A DNA stretch of 64,000 nt, taken from positions 62,001-126,000 of the forward strand of contig NZ_RFFK01000007.1 of the NCBI RefSeq assembly GCF_003696305.1, in the 5' to 3' direction. Under the pieces are notes generated by a model, which saw nothing but the letters and a program-made list of their open reading frames with translations, had not been told where the DNA came from and made no database searches. Numbering within the stretch: position 1 is the first letter of the stretch; each line of letters begins with the position of its first letter. Source of the stretch: Pseudomonas sp. AOB-7 (GTDB lineage: Bacteria; Pseudomonadota; Gammaproteobacteria; Pseudomonadales; Pseudomonadaceae). Position numbers and translations under genes: made by a program. This document shows positions 1-9,086 of the stretch, one piece after another.

Positions 1-3000
1 GCGGCACCACGGGCCTGACATTCACTACGGGCGATGGTACTGCTGACGCCAGCATGACCTTTAGCGGCAGCATCAGCGACATCAACAACGCCCTGAACGG
101 CCTGACCTTCAGCCCCACCGCAGGCTACAACGGTGCCGCCAGTCTCCAGATCACCACTGACGACCAGGGTTGGAGCGGCAGCGGCGGTGCACAGAGCGAC
201 AGCGACACGCTCGTTATCACGGTCAACAGCCTCAACCCGCGGATAACCGATGTCAGCGCCTCCACGCCGGATGGCAGCTACAAAGCGGGCGATACCATCA
301 CCATCACCACCACCTTCAACCAAGCGGTGACGGTCGATACCACTGGCGGCACGCCCACATTGCTGCTGGAGACAGGTCTGACCGACCGCATCGCGACCTA
401 TGTGTCCGGCTCCGGCAGCAACACCCTGACCTTCAGCTACACGGTACAGGCCGGCGACCTCAGCGCCGACCTGGATTACCAGTCCACGGCAGCCCTGGCA
501 CTCAACGGCGCGACCATCCAGAACGCTACCGCCGACAATGCCGTTCTGACCCTGCCGACCCAGGGCACCGCTGGCTCCCTGAGTGCCAACAAGGCACTGG
601 TGGTAGACGGCGTACGCCCGACAGCCAGCATCCTGGTCGACGATACTGCCCTGGCTGTCGGCGAAACCGCCACGGTGACCATCACCTTCAGCGAAGCGGT
701 GACCGGGCTGACCACGGCCGACTTCATCGTCGCCAACGGCAGCCTCAGCAATCTGTTCACCTCGGACAACATCACCTACACCGCTACCCTGACGCCGAGC
801 GCCAACGTCACCGACTCCAGCAACCTGATCACCCTAGACAACACCGGGGTAATCGACCTGGCAGGCAACACCGGCAGCGGCACCACCGACTCCAACAACT
901 ACGCCATCGATAGCCAACGCCCGACGGCGACCATCGTGGTCAGCGACACCGCGCTCTCCATCGGTGAAACCGCCACGGTGACCATCGTCTTCAGCGAAGC
1001 GGTGACCGGGCTGACCACGGCCGACTTCATCGTCGCCAACGGCAGCCTCAGCAATCTGTTCACTTCGGACAACATCACCTATACCGCCACCCTGACGCCC
1101 GATGCCGCTGTGGAAGACCCCAGCAACCTGATCACCCTGGACAACACAGGCGTGCAGGATGCGGCAGGCAACGCCGGAACCGGCTCCAGCGATTCCAACA
1201 ACTACCAGATCGATACCCTGCGCCCCGATGCGCTCAGCATCGTCGTCAGCGACAGCGCACTGGCAGCGGGCGAAACCGCTACGGTGACCATCACCTTCAG
1301 CGAAGCGGTGACCGGCCTTGCGGCGAATGATTTCACCGTCGCCAGCGCTGTGCTGAGCAACCTCACCAGCGCCGACGGCGGCATCACCTGGACTGCAACC
1401 CTCACCCCCAATGCCAGTGTGGAAAATGCCAGCAACCTGATCACCCTGAATAAAACCGGCGTGGTGGATGCGGCAGGTAACGCCGGCAGCGGCACCAGCG
1501 ATTCCAACAACTACGCCATTGATAACCTGGCCCCCGTCAACAGCCTGCCCGTCGGGCAAATCACCGATACCGTTACCCCGCTGGTATTCAGTAGCGGCAA
1601 CGGCAATGCGATCACGGTGAGCGATGGCAGCAACCTGACGGTCGTCATCTCCGTCGGCAGCGGCACCTTGACCGCCACCTCCGGCGGCACGGCGGGAATC
1701 ATTAACAACGGCACAGGCACCGTGACCATCACCGGCACGGCGGCTGAAGTGAATGCCGCTCTGCAAGGGCTGACCTACACCCCCAACGGCGCGGGCGTCC
1801 AGACCCTCAGCATCCAGACCACCGACACTGTCGGCAATGTGGATAGCGATAACCTGGCGATCACCGTCAACAACGCCACCTTGCTCGTCACCTCCAACCT
1901 GGATACCGGCGACGACGCAAGCGCAGGCGGCAGCTTTGCCGCCGACCAGGCAGACGGCGGCGGCCTGAGCCTGCGCGAGGCACTGCATTGGGCACGCGCA
2001 GGCGACACTATTACCTTTGACCTGGACGCAAGCACAGCCGGTAACCAGGGTGGAAGCATCACCCTCAATGGCACCCAACTCCAGATCAACTATTCCAATA
2101 TCAAGCTTGATGGCGACCTGAATGATGACGGCGTGGCCGATGTAACCATCTCCGCCAACAACGCCAGTCGGGTGATGGCTATTAGTAACAGCCTGAGTGG
2201 TGTTGAGATAACGGGCCTGACCCTGACCCAGGGTTCAACCGCAGGCGGTGGCGGAGCGCTCCAGATAGGTTTCAGCTCCAGCGTCACCGTGCGCGACTCG
2301 AACCTCACCAACAGTACCGATGCGGGTCTGGGCGGTGGCGGTGTTTATGGTGCCAGTGCAACCCTCACCATGATCAACAGTACCGTGAGCGGCAACACCA
2401 GTAGCACCTTCGGCGGCGGCATACGCATTGTGGGCTCCGGCGGCACACTTAACCTCATCAATAGCACTGTCAGTGGCAATACCACCACCGGTGCTAGCGC
2501 GCATGGCGGCGGTATCCAGTATGGCGCTACTGGCAGCCTGACTATTATCAACAGCACCATCAGCGGCAATGCCGCTACAGGAGCAACATCCCTCGGCGGC
2601 GGCCTCAGGATCACCTCCGGCACAGCCTTCATCTACAACAGCACCATTGTAGGAAACGCATCAACCGACGCAGGTGGCGGTGTCCACGCCAATGGCAACG
2701 ATACCTTTGTGAATACCGTGGTTGCGGGCAATACCTCCGGTGCCGGTGCGACAGCAGGTGTCAGTGGTTCACCCCTGGCGACTGGCGGCACGGCAGACGA
2801 TGTCGGCGGCACTATCGAAACTGCCACCAACAGTTATTTTGGTAGCAACGTTGCTATCGCTACCAATAACAGCAGCCTGAACAACCAGGGCACCAGCAAC
2901 CTGTTACTGGGCAACCTGGCCAACTACAACGGCAGTGCCATACAAACCCACCGTCCGCAAACCGGCAGTGCGCTGCTCGAAGCCGGTAGCAATGCCAATT

Positions 3001-6000
3001 TGCCCGCCGATGCCTTCGACCTAGACGGCGACGGCAATACCACCGAGGCACTGCCAGTCGATGCCAATGGCGATCAGCGCGTCAGCGCTACCGTGGATAT
3101 CGGCGCGGTAGAAGGTAATGCCGTACCGGTGCTGACGGGCGTCAATGGCGGCGGCACCTTTGTCGAGAACGGTAGCGCCATCGTGATCGATAGCGATGCC
3201 AGCATGAGCGATGACGACCTCGACCTGCTCAATGGCGGCAACGGCGATTACCACGGCGCCTCGCTGGTGATCGTGCGCAATGGCGGCGCCCTGGCCAGCG
3301 ACAGCTTCGGCTTCAACGCTGGCAACGGCATCAGCCTCTCCGGCAACAACCTGGTGAAAAATGGCCAGATCATCGCCAGCTTCAATACCGCCACGGCCGG
3401 CCAGTTGACCATCGCCTTCACCAACGCCAACGGCGAAACTCCGACCCGGGCCGACGTGAATGCAGTACTGCGCCAGCTGACCTACCGCTCGACCAGCGAA
3501 GCCCCGACCAGTAGCGTCGACCTCGACATCCGCTTCAACGATGGCGCCGGCGCCAATGCCACCCAGACCGCCAGCCTCAATATCACCGCGATCAACGACG
3601 CGCCCAGCCTCGTCGCTACCGGTGGTACGCCCACCTATACCGAGAACGGCAGCGCCGTCGACCTGTTCAGCGGCGTGATCATCGACACTATCGAGGCCGG
3701 CCAGAGCATCACCGGTCTGACCCTGACCGTCGCCAACCTGGTCAACGGTGCCAGCGAGATCCTGATTATCGACGGCACCGCGATCAGCCTGAGCAATGGC
3801 AACAGCGGCATCACCAGCGGCGGCAACTCGATCACTTACAGCGTCAGTCTGAGCGGTGGCACCGCCACCCTCACCCTCATCCAGGCAGGCGGCCTGAGCG
3901 CGGCCAACGCCCAGGCGCTGATCGATGGCATGAGCTACCGCAACAGCAGCGAGGCACCCAGCGGCGGCAACCGCGTGGTCACCCTGACCAGCATCACCGA
4001 TAGCGGCGGCACCGCCAATGGCGGCGTAGACACCAGCGCCAGCAACATCGCGGCCAGCGTCTCCGTCGTGGCGGTAAACGATGCACCGACGATCACAGCT
4101 TCCGGTTCCATCGCCATCAGCGAAGACGTACCCAGCGCACTGATCGGCATCAGCTTGAGCGACGTCGATGCCGGCACCTCGCCGGTAACGGTCACCCTAT
4201 CGGTCCCCAGCGGCAGCCTGAGCGCCACCAGTGGCAGCGGCGTCAGCGTCGGCGGTACCGCCAGCGCCATGACCCTGACCGGCAGCATTGCCAATATCAA
4301 TGCCTTCATCGCCGCCGCCGGCGTCAGCTTCACCACGGCCGGCAACGCCACCGCCGACGTTACCCTGACCGTCACTATCGACGACGGCGGCAACAGCGGC
4401 AGCGGCGCTGGGCAAACCGACAGCGCCACGCTGACCCTGGCGGTAACCGCGAGCAACGACGCGCCGGTGAACAACCTGCCCGCTCCGCAGAGCCTCGCTC
4501 AGGGCGGCAGCCTGGTCTTCAACGCTGGCAACGGCAACCTCATCAGCATCGCCGATGTTGACGCTGGCAGCAGCAACCTGCAAGTCACCCTGACCGCCAG
4601 CAATGGCCTGCTCACCCTGGGTAACCTCGCCGGACTCAGCTTCACCGCTGGCGACGGTACGGCCGATGCCACCTTGACGTTCACCGGTACCCTGACGGCG
4701 ATCAACAATGCGCTGAACGGCCTGCTCTTCACCCCCACCGCCGCCTTCAGCGGTCCGGCCAGCATCCAGATCAGCACCAGCGACCTGGGCAATAGTGGAG
4801 CAGGTGGCGCCCAGACGGATACCGACACCCTGGCCATCACCGTCACCCCGATCAATCCGGTGATCACCGATATCGCCGTGCTCAACCCGAACGGCAGCTA
4901 CAAGCTAGGCGATGTCATCAACCTGACCGTCACCTTTGACCAGGCGGTGATCGTCGACACTGCCGGGGGCGTGCCCACGCTGCTACTGGAAACCGGTCTG
5001 ATCGACCGCACCGCGGTATTCGTCTCCGGCTCCGGCAGCAACACCCTGACCTTCCGCTACACCGTGCAAGCCGGCGATCTCAGCGCCGACCTGAACTATC
5101 AGTCCAGCGCGGCCCTGACGCTAAACGGCGGCAGCATTCGCAACGCCGGCAACAGCGACGCGATCCTCAGCCTGCCGGCCACCGGCAGTGTCGACTCCAT
5201 CGCCGGGCAACACGACATCGTCGTCGACGGCGTGGTCCCCACTGTCGCCAGCGTCAGCGTGCCGGTGGGGGTGCAGTACAACGCCGGCGACACCTTGACC
5301 TTCGTGGTCAACGTCAGCGAAACCGTCATCGTCAACGGCACCCCGCGCCTGGCCATCGACATAGGCGGCAGCACGGTGTTCGCCGATTACGTGGCCGGCT
5401 CAGGCAGCGCAACCCTGGTGTTCCAGTACAGCGTCCGGCCCGGGGACAACGACGCCGACGGTATCGCCGTCAGCGGCCTGCTCAGCAATGGTGCGACCCT
5501 GCGCGACGCCAGCGGCAATGCCTTGACCCTGGCGCTGAACAATGTCGGCGACAGCAGCGGCGTGATCGTCGACACCACCGCGCCCAGCGCCAGCGCCATC
5601 ATCGCGGTCGCCCATGCGCAGACCAATGCCGGTAGCCTGCGCTACACTGTCATCTTCAACGAGGCCGTAAGCGGCGTGGATCTCGGCGACTTCAGCCTGG
5701 TCACCAGCGGCAACGCCAGCGGTACCCTGGGCAGCCTGGTGCAGATCGACAGCCGTACCTTCCAGATCACCGTCACCAACGTGGCCGGCAGCGGCACCCT
5801 GGCGCTGGCCTTGAACGCCAACGGCAGCGCCATCACCGATGCCGCCGGCAACCTGCTCGTCACCGGCCTGGTCGGGCAGGCCTACAGCCTGGCGCAAAGC
5901 GAAGGCGATCCGGAGTTCCGCGTCAATCCGCCGAGCAACGTCGTCGATATCCCGAGCGCGTCGCCGCAGCCCGTCCTGCCGAGCCTGCCGCCGGCGCTGA

Positions 6001-6428
6001 GCACCTCGCCGCTGCTGCCGCCGCCGTTGTTCGAGGTACCGACCCTGGGCAGCGGCATTCCGACCCTGGGCAATATCTTCATCAACCAGAACGTCCTGGC
6101 ACCCAGCTACATCGCACAGGTCTTCGCCAGTTCCAGCGATGCTGGCGGCGACGGCTCGGGCAGAGGCTTCCTCGGCTTCGGCGGCGGTGATGGCGGCGTG
6201 TTCGGTTCCAGCAGCCTGTCCAGCATCTTCGGCAGCGACGCCTTGCAGGAGAGCGAGCCGCTGGAAGTCTTCGACGGCAAGAAATGGGGCGGCGGCAGCG
6301 CTGGTGCCATCTTCGGCGCACCGACGCTGGGCCAGCAACTGCACGACCTGCGCGAGGGCGAACAGCGTCAGCTGCGCGAACTGGCCCATGCCCTGCAAGA
6401 GGTCGCGGCGGCCCAGCCGCCGGCCTGA
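1..6428 (+). CDS. Giant repetitive adhesin-like surface/secreted protein, 3' part (5' end outside window)
   Basis: The reading frame is open from base 3 through the first ATG at 54, and the residues before that ATG continue the repeat pattern, so the gene starts upstream of the window; about 2,141 residues are visible. By base position the modules are: a cadherin-like repeat and a bacterial Ig-like module (1-600); three ~101-residue Ig-like repeats with the motif GETATVTITFSEAVTG (about 600-1530); a CSLREA-like segment (GLSLREALHWARAGDTITF, near 1965) followed by a right-handed beta-helix with repeated NSTVSGN/NSTISGN turns (to about 2830); cadherin-like repeats ending in NDAP motifs (3100-4470); then second copies of the first two modules (4470-5230). 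The tail is Pro-rich, then Gly-rich, then a charged helix. No RTX nonapeptides are visible. A TolC-type gene follows 62 bp later, which fits type I secretion (inference). The exact ligand or function is unknown. Confidence 0.85.
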   Translation, partial: GTTGLTFTTGDGTADASMTFSGSISDINNALNGLTFSPTAGYNGAASLQITTDDQGWSGSGGAQSDSDTLVITVNSLNPRITDVSASTPDGSYKAGDTITITTTFNQAVTVDTTGGTPTLLLETGLTDRIATYVSGSGSNTLTFSYTVQAGDLSADLDYQSTAALALNGATIQNATADNAVLTLPTQGTAGSLSANKALVVDGVRPTASILVDDTALAVGETATVTITFSEAVTGLTTADFIVANGSLSNLFTSDNITYTATLTPSANVTDSSNLITLDNTGVIDLAGNTGSGTTDSNNYAIDSQRPTATIVVSDTALSIGETATVTIVFSEAVTGLTTADFIVANGSLSNLFTSDNITYTATLTPDAAVEDPSNLITLDNTGVQDAAGNAGTGSSDSNNYQIDTLRPDALSIVVSDSALAAGETATVTITFSEAVTGLAANDFTVASAVLSNLTSADGGITWTATLTPNASVENASNLITLNKTGVVDAAGNAGSGTSDSNNYAIDNLAPVNSLPVGQITDTVTPLVFSSGNGNAITVSDGSNLTVVISVGSGTLTATSGGTAGIINNGTGTVTITGTAAEVNAALQGLTYTPNGAGVQTLSIQTTDTVGNVDSDNLAITVNNATLLVTSNLDTGDDASAGGSFAADQADGGGLSLREALHWARAGDTITFDLDASTAGNQGGSITLNGTQLQINYSNIKLDGDLNDDGVADVTISANNASRVMAISNSLSGVEITGLTLTQGSTAGGGGALQIGFSSSVTVRDSNLTNSTDAGLGGGGVYGASATLTMINSTVSGNTSSTFGGGIRIVGSGGTLNLINSTVSGNTTTGASAHGGGIQYGATGSLTIINSTISGNAATGATSLGGGLRITSGTAFIYNSTIVGNASTDAGGGVHANGNDTFVNTVVAGNTSGAGATAGVSGSPLATGGTADDVGGTIETATNSYFGSNVAIATNNSSLNNQGTSNLLLGNLANYNGSAIQTHRPQTGSALLEAGSNANLPADAFDLDGDGNTTEALPVDANGDQRVSATVDIGAVEGNAVPVLTGVNGGGTFVENGSAIVIDSDASMSDDDLDLLNGGNGDYHGASLVIVRNGGALASDSFGFNAGNGISLSGNNLVKNGQIIASFNTATAGQLTIAFTNANGETPTRADVNAVLRQLTYRSTSEAPTSSVDLDIRFNDGAGANATQTASLNITAINDAPSLVATGGTPTYTENGSAVDLFSGVIIDTIEAGQSITGLTLTVANLVNGASEILIIDGTAISLSNGNSGITSGGNSITYSVSLSGGTATLTLIQAGGLSAANAQALIDGMSYRNSSEAPSGGNRVVTLTSITDSGGTANGGVDTSASNIAASVSVVAVNDAPTITASGSIAISEDVPSALIGISLSDVDAGTSPVTVTLSVPSGSLSATSGSGVSVGGTASAMTLTGSIANINAFIAAAGVSFTTAGNATADVTLTVTIDDGGNSGSGAGQTDSATLTLAVTASNDAPVNNLPAPQSLAQGGSLVFNAGNGNLISIADVDAGSSNLQVTLTASNGLLTLGNLAGLSFTAGDGTADATLTFTGTLTAINNALNGLLFTPTAAFSGPASIQISTSDLGNSGAGGAQTDTDTLAITVTPINPVITDIAVLNPNGSYKLGDVINLTVTFDQAVIVDTAGGVPTLLLETGLIDRTAVFVSGSGSNTLTFRYTVQAGDLSADLNYQSSAALTLNGGSIRNAGNSDAILSLPATGSVDSIAGQHDIVVDGVVPTVASVSVPVGVQYNAGDTLTFVVNVSETVIVNGTPRLAIDIGGSTVFADYVAGSGSATLVFQYSVRPGDNDADGIAVSGLLSNGATLRDASGNALTLALNNVGDSSGVIVDTTAPSASAIIAVAHAQTNAGSLRYTVIFNEAVSGVDLGDFSLVTSGNASGTLGSLVQIDSRTFQITVTNVAGSGTLALALNANGSAITDAAGNLLVTGLVGQAYSLAQSEGDPEFRVNPPSNVVDIPSASPQPVLPSLPPALSTSPLLPPPLFEVPTLGSGIPTLGNIFINQNVLAPSYIAQVFASSSDAGGDGSGRGFLGFGGGDGGVFGSSSLSSIFGSDALQESEPLEVFDGKKWGGGSAGAIFGAPTLGQQLHDLREGEQRQLRELAHALQEVAAAQPPA
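663..1500 (+). repeat. Near-identical tandem DNA repeats (303-306 bp) inside the adhesin gene
   Basis: The Ig-like module recurs with a period of 303 bp (first at 663, second at 966) and then about 306 bp (third at 1272). The first two copies are almost identical at DNA level across the part that encodes GETATVTI through TYTATLTP. The third is more diverged. Such identity, including synonymous positions, points to recent unit duplication or gene conversion and makes copy number prone to change between strains. Confidence 0.85.
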
Positions 6429-6490
6429 TCCACAACGCATAACAACGACAAACCAGTGAGTCGGTGCCGTAACAAGGGGGCGGCCCAAGG

Positions 6491-7975
6491 ATGAAGAAGA
6501 GCCACACACTATTCGCGGTCAGCCTACTGAGCCTGGCCATCAGCGGTTGCGCAGTGACCAGCCAGCCCATCGAACGCAGTGCCAGCGAGCAGCGGGCGCA
6601 GAGCGACCTGCAGGCCATGTTCGCCGATCAGGAGCCGCTCAGCGGCCCGCTGACCCTGCACGAAGCCATGGCCCGCGCGGTGAAGTACAACCTCGAGGCG
6701 CGCCTGAAGCTGATGGAAGAAGCCATGGCCCAGCGCCAGGTCGACCTGGCCAGCTTCGACATGCTGCCGCGCATGGCGCTGTCGGCCGGTTATGCCGGGC
6801 GCAGCAACGTCAGCGCCTCCAGCAGCCAGAGCGTCGAGACCGGTACCCAGTCGCTGGAACCCTCCACCTCGCAGGATCGCGACCGCGGCGTCGCCGATCT
6901 GACCATGGTGTGGAACGTGCTGGACTTCGGCGTCAGCTACGTCAGCGCCAAGCAGCAGGGCGACCAGCGCCTGATCGTGCAGGAGCGCCGGCGCAAGGTG
7001 GTGCACACCATCATCCAGGACGTGCGCTCCGCCTACTGGCGCGCCGTGGCCGCCGACCGCCTGCTGAGTCAGATCGACAGCCTCATGACCCGCGTGGCCC
7101 AGGCCCGCGACAACAGCCAGCGCCTGAGCGAGCAGCGTATCGGCGATCCGATCCAGGCACTGAGCTACCAGCGCGCCCTGATCGAGGCCACCCGCCAGCT
7201 GGAGGAGCAGCGCCGCGCGCTGTCGCTGGCCAAGACCGAACTGGCCACCCTAATCAACCTGCCCCTGGGCACCGAGGTCGAACTGGCCCCCGATGCCGGC
7301 TATCAGGTGCCGGAACTCAAGGTCGAGTTCGACCTGCTCGAGCAGGAGGCCCTGGCCAGCCGCCCCGAGCTGCGCGAACAGGACTACCAGGCACGTATCA
7401 GCGCCGCGGAAACGCGCAAGGCCATGCTGCGCCTGCTGCCGGGCCTGGAGTTCTCCGCCGGCGGCCACTACGACAGCAACTCCTTCCTGGTCAACCAGAG
7501 CTGGGCCGACTATGGCGTCAAGGTCACCTGGAACCTGTTCAACGTGCTCTCCGCGCCGGCTGCCATCGACGTGGCCAAGGCAGGTCAGGACGTGGCCGAT
7601 GCCCGCCGCCAGGCGATGTCGATGGCCATCCTGGCGCAACTGCATGTGGCCAACGCCAATTTCCGCGAGGCCCAGCGCCAGTTCCAGACCAGCCAGCAGT
7701 TGGCCGGCCTCGACGGGCAGATCGTCGAGCAGTTGCGCAACCGCTACCAGGCTCAGGGCATCGGCGAGCTGGAGCTGATCCAGGGCGAGCTCAACACCCT
7801 GCAGGCCGACCTGCGCCGCGACCTGGCCTATGCCGAATTGCGCAACAGCTATGGTCAGCTGTTCGCCAGCGTCGGCCTCGACCCGCTGCCGGAGAGCATC
7901 GCCTCCGACCGCATCGAGGATATCGCCGCGGCCCTGGCCAACCGCGAGGCGCAGTGGCAGGCCGGCCAGCTGTAA
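6491..7975 (+). CDS. TolC-family outer-membrane lipoprotein (type I secretion/efflux channel)
   Basis: A 494-residue protein of the outer membrane efflux (TolC/OEP) family. The N-terminus MKKSHTLFAVSLLSLAISGC is a lipoprotein signal with a lipobox ending in Cys20, so it should be lipid-anchored in the outer membrane, unlike classical E. coli TolC but like many Pseudomonas OprM-type channels. Two Ala/Gln/Glu-rich coiled-coil halves (about residues 50-260 and 285-465) match the duplicated OEP fold. It lies 62 bp downstream of the giant adhesin gene on the same strand and probably exports that protein together with an ABC transporter and membrane-fusion protein that are not in this window (inference). 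Its stop is only 4 bp from the stop of the convergent cytochrome gene, with no terminator between. A weak AAGG directly precedes the ATG. Confidence 0.85.
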   Translation: MKKSHTLFAVSLLSLAISGCAVTSQPIERSASEQRAQSDLQAMFADQEPLSGPLTLHEAMARAVKYNLEARLKLMEEAMAQRQVDLASFDMLPRMALSAGYAGRSNVSASSSQSVETGTQSLEPSTSQDRDRGVADLTMVWNVLDFGVSYVSAKQQGDQRLIVQERRRKVVHTIIQDVRSAYWRAVAADRLLSQIDSLMTRVAQARDNSQRLSEQRIGDPIQALSYQRALIEATRQLEEQRRALSLAKTELATLINLPLGTEVELAPDAGYQVPELKVEFDLLEQEALASRPELREQDYQARISAAETRKAMLRLLPGLEFSAGGHYDSNSFLVNQSWADYGVKVTWNLFNVLSAPAAIDVAKAGQDVADARRQAMSMAILAQLHVANANFREAQRQFQTSQQLAGLDGQIVEQLRNRYQAQGIGELELIQGELNTLQADLRRDLAYAELRNSYGQLFASVGLDPLPESIASDRIEDIAAALANREAQWQAGQL

Positions 7976-7979
7976 CGGT

Positions 7980-9086
7980 TCAGCATTCGCCGTCCAGGCT
8001 GGCGATCCAGCGGTCGATCAGCTCCAGCCCCTCGCGATGGACACTGGAGCGGCCCAGCTCGGGCATCATGATGCTGGGGTCGGTGCTGTGCAGGCGAAAA
8101 CTCAGCACCGATTTCTCCGGCGCACCGGGGTGGATATCCACCAGGCGGTCGCCGGAGCCCTTGCCCGCCGCCACCGGTTGCTTGCACAGGCCATAGGCGA
8201 TGCCCAGCGGTGTATCCGGGTCGAGATAGAGCCCGGAGGTGCGCCCCGGCCCCTCGCGGTTGTGGCAGTGCGCGCAGTTGGCGTCCAGGTAGCTGCGCGC
8301 CTGCGCCTGCACCCCCTCCCCCGCACGCGGCTTGCCCCACAGGGCGTTTTGCGGCACCTCGGCCAGGTCGCGCGGCAGCCCCTGCAACAGGCCCGCGGCC
8401 TGCCAGCGCTGCAACTGGTTGGCCAGCCCCTCGGCGTAGGCGAAATCCTTGTTCAACTGGCGCGCCTTCGGCCCCAGCGGCGCCACGCCCTTGCCTGCCT
8501 GCTCCTCGTGGCAGCCGGCGCACTGATTGGCATCCGGCACCTGGTAGTCGACCGCCAGCACCTCGCCGCGCTCGTCATGCAGTCGCAGATCGAAGCTGGC
8601 GCCGGCCCAGTCCAGGGTCGCCTCGCGCTGGGCGGCGTCCCACACATAGGGCAGCGTCACCCAGCCCTGCTCCTGGCGCAGCAGGATACGCGTCTCGATC
8701 AGCCGCACCCGCTTCAGCTCGACCGCCTCGGCGCCCTGCTGCTCGCTGCGCAGCAGGCGGCCCTGGGCATCGCGCGGGTAGTAGAAGGTCTTGCTCAGCA
8801 CGGTGCCGACGGGATAGTCGAAGCGCGCCTCGGCGTACTGCGCCTGGCTGCCCGCGGGCATCCAGAGGGTGCGCAGCTTGTGCGCGTAGTCGGTGAACAG
8901 CGGCGTATTGAGGTCGTAGGGCAGCACGCCGGCGGCCGGCTGCAGCCGGCCGTCGCGTTGCTCCAGTACGCCCCAGGCGCTGAGTAGCTCGGGATAGTCC
9001 TCGCCGCTGGGCAGATGCAGCGGAGCCCGCTGCTGCTCGCAGGCGCCGAGCAGCAGTGCGGCGATCACCAGCCAGCCACGCATCAT
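7980..9086 (-). CDS. SO2930-family diheme c-type cytochrome lipoprotein
   Basis: A 368-residue protein resembling the Shewanella SO2930 family. The N-terminus MMRGWLVIAALLLGAC is a lipoprotein signal (lipobox LLGAC), so the mature protein is probably a membrane-anchored periplasmic or outer-membrane lipoprotein. Two heme c motifs are visible, CAGCH near residue 187 and CAHCH near residue 271. The region before them (about 20-180) has no recognised catalytic motif. The start ATGATG overlaps the stop of the upstream beta-helix gene, so the two are translationally coupled. From sequence alone the role is electron transfer in the periplasm; the partner and substrate are unknown. Either of the two adjacent ATG codons could be used. 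Confidence 0.8.
   Translation of the reverse strand: MMRGWLVIAALLLGACEQQRAPLHLPSGEDYPELLSAWGVLEQRDGRLQPAAGVLPYDLNTPLFTDYAHKLRTLWMPAGSQAQYAEARFDYPVGTVLSKTFYYPRDAQGRLLRSEQQGAEAVELKRVRLIETRILLRQEQGWVTLPYVWDAAQREATLDWAGASFDLRLHDERGEVLAVDYQVPDANQCAGCHEEQAGKGVAPLGPKARQLNKDFAYAEGLANQLQRWQAAGLLQGLPRDLAEVPQNALWGKPRAGEGVQAQARSYLDANCAHCHNREGPGRTSGLYLDPDTPLGIAYGLCKQPVAAGKGSGDRLVDIHPGAPEKSVLSFRLHSTDPSIMMPELGRSSVHREGLELIDRWIASLDGEC

Noticed and set aside
834..2078. A 414-residue minus-strand frame opposite the adhesin gene
   Set aside because: Low-complexity Ala/Gly/Val-rich translation in the antisense frame of a repetitive GC-rich gene; no start signal and no domain.
5400..6509. A 369-residue minus-strand frame over the adhesin C-terminus
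   Set aside because: Antisense shadow of the sense gene with Ala/Gln/Gly-rich composition; overlaps the tolC-type start.
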